From an uncultured Lactobacillus sp. (GTDB lineage: Bacteria; Bacillota; Bacilli; Lactobacillales; Lactobacillaceae), in contig CALNAK010000035.1 of the NCBI GenBank assembly GCA_937874185.1, positions 1 to 64,000 on the forward strand: a DNA stretch of 64,000 nt, read 5' to 3'. The translations under genes and the position numbers were made by a program. The notes under the pieces were generated by a model that was not told the origin of the DNA, ran no database searches, and was given only the letters and a program-made list of their open reading frames with translations. Of the stretch, positions 17,266 through 25,567 are shown piece after piece (position 1 is the stretch's first letter; each line of letters starts with the position of its first letter).

Positions 17266-17946
17266 ATGAAATTGCATCATAAAATTCTGTTTATCTCAAT
17301 TGGTATCATCGCATTAATTGGACTATTGACCTCACTGTGGCTAAATTACAGTAATATTGTTCAAACATTTTCAGCCTATGCGTATGATCGGAAATTATTG
17401 ATCAACTTACTCCGACACCAAGGCAAGCATAACGCCGTTATTCTAGTCGCGATAATTGCCATTGGATCGGCTATTCCCGGTATGCCTATCGCCCCATTTG
17501 CAATTTTATCCGGTGTTTGTTTTGGCAGATGGCCCGGGTTCTTAATGAATGTCGTTGGAACAGTCCTTGGAAATATCTTAGCCATTTATATCCTGAGTAA
17601 ATTTCCACATAAGATTCGTCCCAGTAGATTCCGTCCCCTAACTGACAAATTAAAAAATATGCATCACCCAAGATTGGGATTAAGTATTGGCTATGCCGTT
17701 CCCATGTTACCAACCTTATTAGTCAATTACGCTTCATTGGAAATGCATATGTCAATCAAAGACAAAGTAACTTGCATCACTCTGGGCTCACTGCCAGTAT
17801 CATTTCTCTATGCCTTTGGTGGCGACGAATTACTTTCAGGAAATATCAGAGAATCCGTTATAGCGGTATTATTGGTTCTCTTGCTATTGGGACTCTATAA
17901 ATTTATTACCCATGATCAACGTATCAGAAGATCATCCAACCTATAA
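17266..17946 (+). CDS. TVP38/TMEM64 (VTT/DedA-like) family membrane protein
   Basis: A 226-residue membrane protein with five to six hydrophobic segments. The central GSAIPGMPIAPFAILSGVCFGRWPGFLMNVVGTVLGN stretch is the VTT-domain signature (Pro-rich re-entrant hairpin, G-x-W/F-G, G-x-x-LG). Relatives are implicated in lipid scrambling or undecaprenyl-phosphate recycling; the role here is not known. AGGGGG lies 9 bases before the ATG. It is convergent to gtrA and they share a bidirectional terminator. Confidence 0.85.
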   Translation: MKLHHKILFISIGIIALIGLLTSLWLNYSNIVQTFSAYAYDRKLLINLLRHQGKHNAVILVAIIAIGSAIPGMPIAPFAILSGVCFGRWPGFLMNVVGTVLGNILAIYILSKFPHKIRPSRFRPLTDKLKNMHHPRLGLSIGYAVPMLPTLLVNYASLEMHMSIKDKVTCITLGSLPVSFLYAFGGDELLSGNIRESVIAVLLVLLLLGLYKFITHDQRIRRSSNL

Positions 17947-17956
17947 AATAACTACG

Positions 17957-18019
17957 AAAAAAGAGCCGATATCAATCAAGATTATTAACATTAATCCAGA
18001 TTGATATCGGCTCTTTTTT
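17957..18019. terminator. Bidirectional terminator between the VTT gene and gtrA
   Basis: A 21-base arm starting AAAAAAGAGCCGATATC pairs perfectly with its complement ending GATATCGGCTCTTTTTT across a 20-base loop. Confidence 0.92.
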
Positions 18020-18027
18020 GATAAAAT

Positions 18028-18438
18028 CTATCCTCTTTTTCTAAAGATAATAAATTTACTGAAAATATAATTCAACAAGACAACGACAACGTTGGCAATC
18101 AATTTAACGATAAATCCATTTCCATGTAGCAAGATCATTCCAACAAACATTGTTCCTTGATCAATGACCCAAGAACCACCTCTGAAGAGGAAGAATGAAC
18201 CCATTTCTTGGAAGAAAGCTTTCCAAGTCGTTGTATGAGAATTGAACACCCATAATTTATTAGTTATATAAGCAAAAATAACTGAGATTAAATAAGCAAT
18301 CGCGTTAGCAATTTGAGAATTCATACCCATTGTTCGCCATAATAAAGCAAAGGCTGCGTAATTTACTACTGTTGTTAGGACTCCAAAAAATAAATATGGA
18401 ATCGCATCTTTATATTTTTCCCATAATTCTTTTATCAT
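18028..18438 (-). CDS. GtrA family membrane protein
   Basis: 136 residues, four membrane segments, GtrA/DPMS family. Members help flip undecaprenyl-phosphate-linked sugars during glycosylation of teichoic acid or polysaccharide and usually pair with a GtrB/CsbB-type glycosyltransferase. YLFFGVLTTVVNYAAFALLW and NKLWVFNS are family marks. The matching GT2 enzyme in this window lies about 43 kb away at 61547, so a functional pair is possible but not shown. It lies 12 bases downstream of the metal transporter permease. Confidence 0.88.
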   Translation of the reverse strand: MIKELWEKYKDAIPYLFFGVLTTVVNYAAFALLWRTMGMNSQIANAIAYLISVIFAYITNKLWVFNSHTTTWKAFFQEMGSFFLFRGGSWVIDQGTMFVGMILLHGNGFIVKLIANVVVVLLNYIFSKFIIFRKRG

Positions 18439-18450
18439 AGATTAATTTCC

Positions 18451-19248
18451 TTAATGGTTTAATTTCCAATTTTTGTAACTCAATCCTAAGAAATAGGCAA
18501 TAACTTCAAAGCCAGAAATGAAGAACGTGACTGGCCAATTTGTGACAAAAGCCAAGTACAATCCTAACCAAACTCCAGCTAGTGAAAGTCCGACGGAAAC
18601 CATAATTAATTTTGGCACCGAATGAACTAAGTATTTTGCCGTAGCTCCTGGCAAAGTTAACAGCACAAATACCAATAATGAACCAACGATTTGAGCACCG
18701 ATACTGACGCTGAGAGCCAATGTTACTAAAAAGGCAATAGATAGTAATCTGGTCTTCAAACCGGCGGCACGGGCTCCAATATGGTCAAATGAGTCAAATG
18801 ACAGTGGCTTGTAGAAAATAATGAAGACAAAAATAACAAATAAGGCCAAAATCATCAATTGATTAACTTCTTTAGAACTAATTCCGACAATACTTCCGAA
18901 TAAAATATTTGTCGCATAACTTGATGATTCCGATGAAAGCGACAAGAATAGAATTCCCAAACCAATGAATAACGATGATATAGCGCTGATTGACGCTTCC
19001 CGTCTTGATGATTCAGAACTCAAACTACCAACCGCTATCGAACTGACCAATGTAAAAATAATCATCCCTGCCAACGGTGATATCCCCACAAGGATACCAA
19101 AAGCTGCACCCGCAAAGCCAATTTCTGATAGCGTGTGCGACAAGAATGACATATTTCTTGAAACAACAAAGACCCCAACTAAACCAGCCGTTATCGCTAT
19201 AAAAGTACTGGCAATAAAGGCTTCCCTCATAAACTCATATTCAAACAT
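18451..19248 (-). CDS. Zinc/manganese ABC transporter permease
   Basis: Membrane subunit (265 residues, about eight segments) of an ABC-3 family metal importer (ZnuB/MntB/AdcB type). Family marks are the N-terminal FEYEFMREAFIASTFIAITAGLVGVFVV and the LSHTLSEIGFAGAAFG loop that contacts the ATPase. It is the last gene of the metal importer, 3 bases after the ATPase gene. Zinc or manganese cannot be separated by this subunit alone. Confidence 0.93.
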   Translation of the reverse strand: MFEYEFMREAFIASTFIAITAGLVGVFVVSRNMSFLSHTLSEIGFAGAAFGILVGISPLAGMIIFTLVSSIAVGSLSSESSRREASISAISSLFIGLGILFLSLSSESSSYATNILFGSIVGISSKEVNQLMILALFVIFVFIIFYKPLSFDSFDHIGARAAGLKTRLLSIAFLVTLALSVSIGAQIVGSLLVFVLLTLPGATAKYLVHSVPKLIMVSVGLSLAGVWLGLYLAFVTNWPVTFFISGFEVIAYFLGLSYKNWKLNH

Positions 19249-19251
19249 ACC

Positions 19252-19920
19252 CTAACCACCCATCTCGAACATATCTTCTGAAACATTTTTAACTTCAACA
19301 TCTTCAATCGTTTTATCCCTAAAGAATAAAGCTCGATGAGTGTATTTCTTAGTTAGTTCATAATCATGAGTAATAAAAATAACCGTTAGATGTTCTTTTT
19401 GGTTGAGTTCTTGCACAAGATCCATCAGTTGCATCTTTACTTCAACGTCCAAACTGGCAGTTGATTCATCTAAAATTAAAATCTTCGGATTGTTCAATAG
19501 AGCTTGGGCCAAATAAGCCTTTTGTTTTTCACCACCAGAGGCCAATCCCAATGGTCGATTTTTCAATTCCGTTAAGTGAGTTCTTTTCAAAATATCAGTA
19601 ATCAATAGATTATTTTCACGACGCTTGGCCGGACTCATTGTGAACTTTAAATTCAAACGGATGAATTGTTCCATATCCAAAGGATAGTCAAGATCAATAT
19701 TTCTAAATTGAGGAACATAGCCAATCGTTTGTTTCTTATCAATCAGTAATTCACCACTAGTTTCCTTTTCCAAACCCATGATGATTTTTACTAATGTGGT
19801 TTTACCAGAACCGTTTGGTCCAATCAGACTGATGAACTCGCCATCATTGATGGTGAAATTCAAATTTTCAAAAACCAATTGTTTTCCAAAACGTTTCGTT
19901 AAATTTTTTGCTTCAATCAC
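19252..19920 (-). CDS. Zinc/manganese ABC transporter ATP-binding protein
   Basis: ATPase subunit, 222 residues. Walker A GPNGSGKTT (about 34-42), signature ASGGEKQK, Walker B KILILDES and the switch His in FITHDYE. Similar in length and pattern to ZnuC/AdcC/MntA-type ATPases. It lies 2 bases after the solute-binding lipoprotein gene and 3 bases before the permease gene, so the three are one operon. Confidence 0.94.
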   Translation of the reverse strand: MIEAKNLTKRFGKQLVFENLNFTINDGEFISLIGPNGSGKTTLVKIIMGLEKETSGELLIDKKQTIGYVPQFRNIDLDYPLDMEQFIRLNLKFTMSPAKRRENNLLITDILKRTHLTELKNRPLGLASGGEKQKAYLAQALLNNPKILILDESTASLDVEVKMQLMDLVQELNQKEHLTVIFITHDYELTKKYTHRALFFRDKTIEDVEVKNVSEDMFEMGG

Positions 19921-19922
19921 AG

Positions 19923-20798
19923 CTACTTCTTCACTATCCTTTCAATCTGAGTAATATTTCCATTCATCCAATCGTAATATCCCAAGTCACTTGGCAAAGT
20001 TTCCGTGAAATAAATAATCGGCACATGATTCTTTTTAGCTAAATTAGTTATTTTAGTTATTATCCCACTACTTACCTGTTTATTAACAACTAGAAAACTG
20101 ACCTCGTGTTTCCTTAACCCAATTTCCATATTCTTAATATCATCAATTGAAGGATCAGTATCGTCCTCGATCGACTTGGCAAAATGCGGATTGGCAATCG
20201 TCATACCCAAATCTTTTAACAAATAATAGGGTAACGGCTCCGTAACATAGACTTTTTTCCCGTTAGTATATTGTTTCAATGCAGTTTCACGTTTTATTAA
20301 ACGATTTAATTTTAAATCATATTTCTTAAAATTAGCTTTATAATAATCTTTATTTTTAGGATCCACTCTAGCCATATGCTGGTAAACTGATTGGCTTAGG
20401 CCTTGAACATTCTTAACTCCAAACCAGGCATGCTCATTTTCGCCATCTTTTTTATGGAGTACATCACTGGAAAAGTCGATCAAGTTTTTATTTTGACTAT
20501 TAGCTGTCACAATTTTATTGACCCAATCGTCATAACCCAAACCGCTGGAAACAATCAATCTTGAGTCAGCGATATCCTTGGCATTGTTACTAGAAGGAGA
20601 GAAACTATGTGGATCAACATTTACTGATTTGATAATTGATTCCACTTCATATTTGTCCCCAACTACACTCTTGATTGGTTCTTTGTATGTATTAACAGTT
20701 GTTGTGATAAGGTTCTGGGTTCTTGGCCTTTGCGCGCATCCCCCTAAAATCACTACTAGCGAGAGCAAAGCAACCAAAAACATATTCTTCTTTCGCAT
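19923..20798 (-). CDS. Zinc/manganese ABC transporter substrate-binding lipoprotein
   Basis: Cluster A-I metal-binding protein of 291 residues. A signal peptide with lipobox LGGC (Cys about 21) anchors it outside the membrane. Metal-binding His candidates are in NVDPHSFSPS, ENEHAWFG and ANPHFAKS, with the C-terminal acidic ligand likely in the DLGYYDWM region. A short His-rich loop, common in zinc-specific ZnuA, is missing, so manganese is possible. First gene of the three-gene importer. Confidence 0.92.
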   Translation of the reverse strand: MRKKNMFLVALLSLVVILGGCAQRPRTQNLITTTVNTYKEPIKSVVGDKYEVESIIKSVNVDPHSFSPSSNNAKDIADSRLIVSSGLGYDDWVNKIVTANSQNKNLIDFSSDVLHKKDGENEHAWFGVKNVQGLSQSVYQHMARVDPKNKDYYKANFKKYDLKLNRLIKRETALKQYTNGKKVYVTEPLPYYLLKDLGMTIANPHFAKSIEDDTDPSIDDIKNMEIGLRKHEVSFLVVNKQVSSGIITKITNLAKKNHVPIIYFTETLPSDLGYYDWMNGNITQIERIVKK

Positions 20799-20828
20799 TA
20801 CTATCCCCGATTCAATAATTGCAGAACT

Positions 20829-20868
20829 AAAATAGAGGTCTATGCAATATAGTTTTGCACCGACCTCT
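20829..20868 (-). terminator. Terminator of the 20913-21500 lipoprotein gene
   Basis: AGAGGTC pairs with GACCTCT with an inner TGCAA/TTGCA pair; ATTTTA follows on the minus strand. It also separates the lipoprotein from the metal importer operon. Confidence 0.7.
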
Positions 20869-20912
20869 TAAAAATATAACTAATTATTATTATAAAGGCA
20901 AGTTATGCCCTA

Positions 20913-21500
20913 TTACCAAATTTGGAAATATTTGCCATCTGCAGGCACTAAATAACTTCCAACTGGTGAATCTGAATCTTTTCCATAGACGTTTACTTGA
21001 TATCCTTCGACATCATTCCATGTAGTTTTACCATTGTAAACATATTGAGTTGTTGTCTTATCATACGTTGAGCTTAGCTGATTAGCCAAGTATGTTACAG
21101 CTTGAGTAGAATTTGTTAGATTAGTTGTACCCTGTTGTTGCGTCTGTGATTGTTGATTCTGATCAGTTTGATTGGAATTCGTTGAATCAGTGTTACTTGA
21201 ATTATTAGTATTCGTATTATTGTCTGTATTTTGTTGACTACTTTCTCCCTGGTTTGTACTGCTTGAAGTCTTACCGGAATCAGTATCATTTTCATTTTTA
21301 ACTTTTGAGTCACTAGTTACATCATCATTTGATGAACTTGGCTTAGTTTTCTTTACAGCTGATTTCTTTTTAGAACTACTACTCTCTTGTGTTTGTGTAG
21401 AATTGCTAGCAGATCTTGTAGTGGCTGATGGTTGGTTAGCACATCCGGCTAATAAAATACCAGACAACATTACTGTTAAAAGCGATAATCTCTTAAACAT
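20913..21500 (-). CDS. Ser/Thr/Asn/Gln-rich lipoprotein
   Basis: Secreted lipoprotein of 195 residues. Signal peptide with lipobox LLAGC (Cys about 19). A low-complexity linker (about 25-125) rich in Ser, Thr, Asn and Gln, with a Lys patch SSSKKKSAVKKTK, probably spans the cell wall. A small C-terminal domain of about 65 residues (from NSTQAVTYLANQLSSTYD to SYLVPADGKYFQIW) looks like a folded beta-rich module. Function unknown. It has its own ribosome site (GGAGGT) and terminator. Confidence 0.8.
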   Translation of the reverse strand: MFKRLSLLTVMLSGILLAGCANQPSATTRSASNSTQTQESSSSKKKSAVKKTKPSSSNDDVTSDSKVKNENDTDSGKTSSSTNQGESSQQNTDNNTNTNNSSNTDSTNSNQTDQNQQSQTQQQGTTNLTNSTQAVTYLANQLSSTYDKTTTQYVYNGKTTWNDVEGYQVNVYGKDSDSPVGSYLVPADGKYFQIW

Positions 21501-21558
21501 AATTAGAAGTACCTCCTTGTTCTTTTATATTATATAAGAATTAATTTGAACTTTGCAA

Positions 21559-21574
21559 TGTTCCACGCGAAACA
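21559..21574. promoter_or_regulatory. Candidate parS site
   Basis: TGTTCCACGCGAAACA matches the ParB-binding consensus TGTTTCACGTGAAACA at 14 of 16 positions, with both changes C for T. It lies in non-coding DNA about 9 kb from parAB, where parS sites are expected. Binding is inferred. Confidence 0.6.
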
Positions 21575-21602
21575 TTACCTAACCGTAAGAATTGGAAAAA
21601 AT

Positions 21603-21726
21603 AGAGAGCAAAGCAACACGGTTAACTCGTGAGGATTAGCAGGGATTTTTGAATTATGCACGTTTTATGTGCATGATTTGGTAATTTAGGCTAAATGGAG
21701 GGAGAGTTGTGTTGATTTGCTCGTTT
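21603..21726 (+). repeat. Structured repeat, copy B
   Basis: Plus-strand copy starting AGAGAGC and ending GCTCGTTT. Outer arms GCAACAC and GTGTTGA..GC, inner GATTAGC / GGCTAA and the apical TGCAC / GTGCA. It is the only copy without a recognisable gene just upstream on its own strand, although TAG abuts it. Two terminator-like hairpins follow. Confidence 0.8.
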
Positions 21727-21778
21727 TTGCAAGTTTGAGTAATTATAAAAATTATTGTGAAAAGTCCACTTTGGGCCA

Positions 21779-21820
21779 CAAAAATAACCATCAATTCGCA
21801 TTTGAATTGATGGTTATTTG
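21779..21820 (-). terminator. Terminator of the cell-wall operon (after the racemase gene)
   Basis: AAATAACCATCAATTC pairs with GAATTGATGGTTATTT; on the minus strand TTTTTG follows. It lies downstream of the racemase and repeat C. It may also act weakly on the plus strand. The remaining 21501-21602 stretch holds only the parS-like site and the lipoprotein promoter region. Confidence 0.8.
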
Positions 21821-21832
21821 ATTAGTTATGTT

Positions 21833-21853
21833 GGGGTTTACCCCGTTTTTTTT
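21833..21853 (+). terminator. Plus-strand terminator without an obvious gene
   Basis: GGGGT-TTA-CCCCG followed by eight T. The only transcribed candidate upstream on this strand is repeat copy B. Confidence 0.65.
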
Positions 21854-21880
21854 GCTTGTAGTTATTGGTTGATTCGTCCT

Positions 21881-22003
21881 AAACGAGCTCCGTAGACCAA
21901 TTTCACTCCGCTTTGCCTGACTTCCCAAATCATACGCACAGTTCGCGTATAATTCGGAAAGTCCTGCAAATGCTCGGAAATTCCCGGTCTACTGCGCTCT
22001 CTC
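21881..22003 (-). repeat. Structured 3'-UTR repeat, copy C
   Basis: In gene sense AGAGAGC overlaps the racemase stop codon. Outer arms GTAGACC / GGTCTAC and AATTTC / GAAATT; middle TTTGC / GCAAA; inner GACTT / AAGTC; apical ATACGC / GCGTAT. Confidence 0.87.
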
Positions 22004-22746
22004 TAATAAGAATAAATCTTACTATAATCAATCACTTCGCCACGGCGAATTTTCTCGGAATACTCAATTGACTTATCAACAATAATTCCCTGTCCATCTA
22101 TAACTTGATATGGATGATCTGGGGCTTTTTCTTGGGCATATGATAATTCTGTACATCCTAGAACTATCACATCACAATCAAATTTGTCATGCATTGTTTT
22201 CAAAATATCGTAATATTTATCAGCATCAACTTGGCCTTTGATTTTGATATCGTCATAAATCAAACTTTCAACTTGGTCTTGAACTTCTTGATCTCCAAGG
22301 CTTAATTCAAACCCAGCTTCTTTGATTTCGTTTTCGTAAACGTGGTCGGCAATTGTTCCTTTAGTAGCAATCAAACCAACTTTTTTAGCGTTCGGATATT
22401 TATCTTTCATCACACTAATTGCCATGTGTGGCATGTGGATCAAAGGTATATCGGTTGCGGCTTGTAGTTCCTTATAGTAATAGTGTGCAGTATTACAAAT
22501 TATTACCATGAATTCAGGTTTCAATAGACTCTGTTGTTTAATATCTTCTACCAATGGAGGTAAAAAGCTGGGTTTACTGTTATCGAGAATATGTGCTGTT
22601 CGATCGGGAACGGTTGAATGATTAACTAAAATGTAGTCCAAGTAATCTTGGTCTTTTTTAGTTGGTGTTCTTTCATTCAATAAATGCACATAACTTTCAG
22701 TGGCTAGACTTCCCATACCACCAATCACTGTAAAGAATTTCTTCAT
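22003..22746 (-). CDS. Aspartate/glutamate racemase family protein
   Basis: Cofactor-independent amino acid racemase (247 residues). The two catalytic Cys are in VIICNTAHYYY and VLGCTELSYA, the typical pair of the Asp/Glu racemase superfamily, and IGGMGSLATESYV is the N-terminal substrate loop. It is more like RacD (aspartate) than MurI, judging by the GGMG start. It is the last gene of an operon, 5 bases after a MurE-type ligase, so D-aspartate or D-glutamate for peptidoglycan is the probable product. Specificity is inference. Confidence 0.88.
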   Translation of the reverse strand: MKKFFTVIGGMGSLATESYVHLLNERTPTKKDQDYLDYILVNHSTVPDRTAHILDNSKPSFLPPLVEDIKQQSLLKPEFMVIICNTAHYYYKELQAATDIPLIHMPHMAISVMKDKYPNAKKVGLIATKGTIADHVYENEIKEAGFELSLGDQEVQDQVESLIYDDIKIKGQVDADKYYDILKTMHDKFDCDVIVLGCTELSYAQEKAPDHPYQVIDGQGIIVDKSIEYSEKIRRGEVIDYSKIYSY

Positions 22747-22751
22747 GTGTC

Positions 22752-24281
22752 CTAACCCTCAACGTCCTCTAAAATTTTCTTGGCGACTACTGGGTCACTT
22801 TCATAAGGTACATCGACACCCTTAGTCTTTTGATAGGCATCGTTACCTTTAGCAGCAAGCACAACGATGTCATCATTTTTACTTGATTCAATCATTTCAC
22901 GAATAGCTTTTTCACGGTCAAGAACTGTCTTAACTTGAACTTTTTCGTGATCGATTCCGTCATCAATTTCCTTACAAATGGCTGCTGGATCTTCAAAACC
23001 TGGATCATCAGTCGTTAAAATTGCGGAATCAGCTAGTTCAGTGAGTACTCTTGAAAAACCAGCACGTCTTGAAACTCCCTTATCACCAGGGCTTCCAACA
23101 ACGACCTTAATTTTTGATGATGGATACTCACGTTTTAGAAAGCTTAATAAAGCATTCATACTAGCGTAGTTATGAGCATAATCTACAAAGATTGTCCCGT
23201 GAGATTTTGTGTTAATGTGTTCCATTCTCCCCGGGACGAACGCTTTTTTTAAACTTTCAGCGATCACCTCATTATCAACGCCAATGACCTTTGCGGCAAC
23301 AATTGCTGCTCCGGCATTTAATTCGTTGAAATCACCTACAAGGCCGAGTTCATATGTGTATTCACCATGGTCTTGTAAATCTTCTGCCTTGCCACTTTCT
23401 GCAGTGAAGGTAAAGACAGAATCATCGAGATTGGATTCTTTGTTACGGATACTAAAGTCAGTGTCACCGACTTCGTTTTTAGCGAAACGATAAATATCTT
23501 TATCATCACTAGTTTCTTTGGCAGCAGCGTAAACCGTATCGTAATCGTTTGTTTGACGATTAATAATATTAACCTTCGAGTTGATCATCAATTGTTTCTT
23601 ACAGTTCAAATAATCAGCGTATGTAGGATGTTCATTAGGTCCAATGTGATCTGGTGTTATGTTCAAGAAACCACCAATATCAAACTTCAAACCGTAAACA
23701 CGATTCTTCTTATATGCTTGAGAAGATACTTCCATAACTAGATATTTGAAACCATTATCAACACATTTTCTCATGTCATGGAATAATTCTAATGATTCTG
23801 GTGTTGTAAGGTCAGACTTGAACTCATCTTCTGGCTTTGGTCCAACAATTCTATCAACTGTTGAGAACAAACCAACTTTGCCTGGATAAGCACGATTTAA
23901 AATATCATATGTAAAGTATGATGTAGTCGTCTTACCTTTTGTTCCTGTAAAGGCCACAATGAATAGGTCTTTTTGAGGATTGCCATAAAACTCTGAACTC
24001 AAGAGAGCCAAAGCCTTTGATGCATCCTTAACAATCAAGCGGTCAATATCTTGACTGTACTCTTCTTCAGAAACGTAAATTTTAGCACCGTTCTTAATTG
24101 CTTGGTCCAAATATTCTGCTTTGAATTGATTTCCTTTGCAGAAGAAAATCCCATTTGATTGATCTTTTCTGGAATCATAACTAATATCTGTCACTTCAAG
24201 ATTTTCATCACTTACAGAACTGGAAACTAGCAAGTCATGTTTTTTCAAAACCTCGATAGCTTTGCTTATTTTCAAACTCAT
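22752..24281 (-). CDS. MurE-type UDP-MurNAc-tripeptide ligase (murE2-like)
   Basis: ATP-dependent Mur ligase of 509 residues that adds an amino acid (normally residue 3) to UDP-MurNAc-dipeptide. The N-terminal UMP-binding domain has DISYDSRKD; the central domain has the ATP loop GTKGKTTT (about 113-120) and the carbamylated-Lys region; the C-terminal domain has the substrate-choosing segment DDPGFED at about 425-431. This differs from the DNPR motif of diaminopimelate-adding enzymes, so lysine or another amino acid is likely. It sits between dacA and a racemase, which suggests a role in altered wall synthesis rather than the housekeeping murE. Confidence 0.9.
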   Translation of the reverse strand: MSLKISKAIEVLKKHDLLVSSSVSDENLEVTDISYDSRKDQSNGIFFCKGNQFKAEYLDQAIKNGAKIYVSEEEYSQDIDRLIVKDASKALALLSSEFYGNPQKDLFIVAFTGTKGKTTTSYFTYDILNRAYPGKVGLFSTVDRIVGPKPEDEFKSDLTTPESLELFHDMRKCVDNGFKYLVMEVSSQAYKKNRVYGLKFDIGGFLNITPDHIGPNEHPTYADYLNCKKQLMINSKVNIINRQTNDYDTVYAAAKETSDDKDIYRFAKNEVGDTDFSIRNKESNLDDSVFTFTAESGKAEDLQDHGEYTYELGLVGDFNELNAGAAIVAAKVIGVDNEVIAESLKKAFVPGRMEHINTKSHGTIFVDYAHNYASMNALLSFLKREYPSSKIKVVVGSPGDKGVSRRAGFSRVLTELADSAILTTDDPGFEDPAAICKEIDDGIDHEKVQVKTVLDREKAIREMIESSKNDDIVVLAAKGNDAYQKTKGVDVPYESDPVVAKKILEDVEG

Positions 24282-24295
24282 TTCTTCACCTGCTC

Positions 24296-25537
24296 CTAAA
24301 ATAAATGACTAAAAAATTCTACGATTTGATCCCACCAAGACTTCTGGCTAGTCTTCTTGTGTTTTATCTTTTTTACATCTGCCTTTTTGAACGGAAGATA
24401 TCCACTAGCAGAGTTAGTAGTAATTAATTTCACCGTTTGCTTGTTGTGGGTCGCGGTAAAACCTAACTCGTCACTACTTATAGTATAACTTAATTCATCA
24501 ACATTAAAATTTTTAGGTACCCAAGAATAAACTGATTGATTTATTTTATATTTTTTATTATTAATTTCTATATTTTGATTATTTTTTAGAATTTCTTTAC
24601 GTTCATAATTTTCTTGAATATATCTGACCAAATTCTGGGTGCTACGGAAACGTTTATCATGATCCGATTTTTCTCCTTGAGCATCCATAACAATTGTGAC
24701 GATTCTCGTATCGTCTAATGGCAAGGTTCCAACGAATGATTCTCCAGCTTGTTCAGTTGTTCCTGTTTTTAGTCCATCAAATTCGTAACCTGCTTGATAA
24801 TCACGATGACCTTTTAGCAATAAATTCAATGACTCATAAGTTTTTATTTCATTATCGACTGGGAACTCCAACTTAGCCATCGAAGTAGTCTGAAGTATTT
24901 CTGGATACTCATCCAAAACGTGCTTCACAATAACCCCAATATCATTAGGTGAAAGTTTATTTTCACCATCTTCATTACCAAGATACATATCTGGTTTCAA
25001 ATCTGAATTATTTAAACCGGAAACGTTGTAAAGTTCAGCGTCTTTGATGCCCCAATCTTTGACTGTTTTGCGCATCAATTTGACGAAATCACCCTGATTA
25101 CCGGAAACCTTATCGGCTAACATCATCGCTGCCGAATTAGATGACACAATCCAGGCTGCACGATAGAGGTCTTTGACACTATATGTTTTATCAACATCGA
25201 GACGAACGTTAGTCAATTCATCCCTCTTAGTCATCTCCGCTTGAGCTTCGGTTGGCTGAAGTCTATCTTCTTCAGTAAACTTGCCCTCTTTCATTGCCTT
25301 AGTAACTAAATACATGGTAATAATTTTGGTAATGGATCCAATTGCAGCTTTCTTATCTGCATCTTTGCTATAAATAACTTGGCCAGTCTGTTCATCAAAA
25401 GCTAATCCAGCCGCTGCTTTCAAATCTAATTGTGGTGACGACGCAGTGGTATCTGCCTGAACAGTTGATGCGAAAAGTGGCAGTGTCAAAATCACCAGAG
25501 ACATCACAAGTATTAATTTCTTAACGAAATTCCTCAT
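24296..25537 (-). CDS. dacA: D-alanyl-D-alanine carboxypeptidase (PBP5 type)
   Basis: Low-molecular-mass penicillin-binding protein, 413 residues, that trims the terminal D-Ala from peptidoglycan stem peptides on the outer face of the membrane. Signal peptide (about 1-28). Active-site motifs are SITK (68-71), SSN (132-134) and KTG (257-259). The beta-rich C-terminal domain ends in WWDQIVEFFSHLF, an amphipathic membrane anchor. It lies 30 bases after a histidine kinase gene and 14 bases before the Mur ligase gene, so it is probably controlled by that two-component system. Confidence 0.94.
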   Translation of the reverse strand: MRNFVKKLILVMSLVILTLPLFASTVQADTTASSPQLDLKAAAGLAFDEQTGQVIYSKDADKKAAIGSITKIITMYLVTKAMKEGKFTEEDRLQPTEAQAEMTKRDELTNVRLDVDKTYSVKDLYRAAWIVSSNSAAMMLADKVSGNQGDFVKLMRKTVKDWGIKDAELYNVSGLNNSDLKPDMYLGNEDGENKLSPNDIGVIVKHVLDEYPEILQTTSMAKLEFPVDNEIKTYESLNLLLKGHRDYQAGYEFDGLKTGTTEQAGESFVGTLPLDDTRIVTIVMDAQGEKSDHDKRFRSTQNLVRYIQENYERKEILKNNQNIEINNKKYKINQSVYSWVPKNFNVDELSYTISSDELGFTATHNKQTVKLITTNSASGYLPFKKADVKKIKHKKTSQKSWWDQIVEFFSHLF

Positions 25538-25567
25538 TTATTGAACCCTCACAAATCAATCTTAAAA

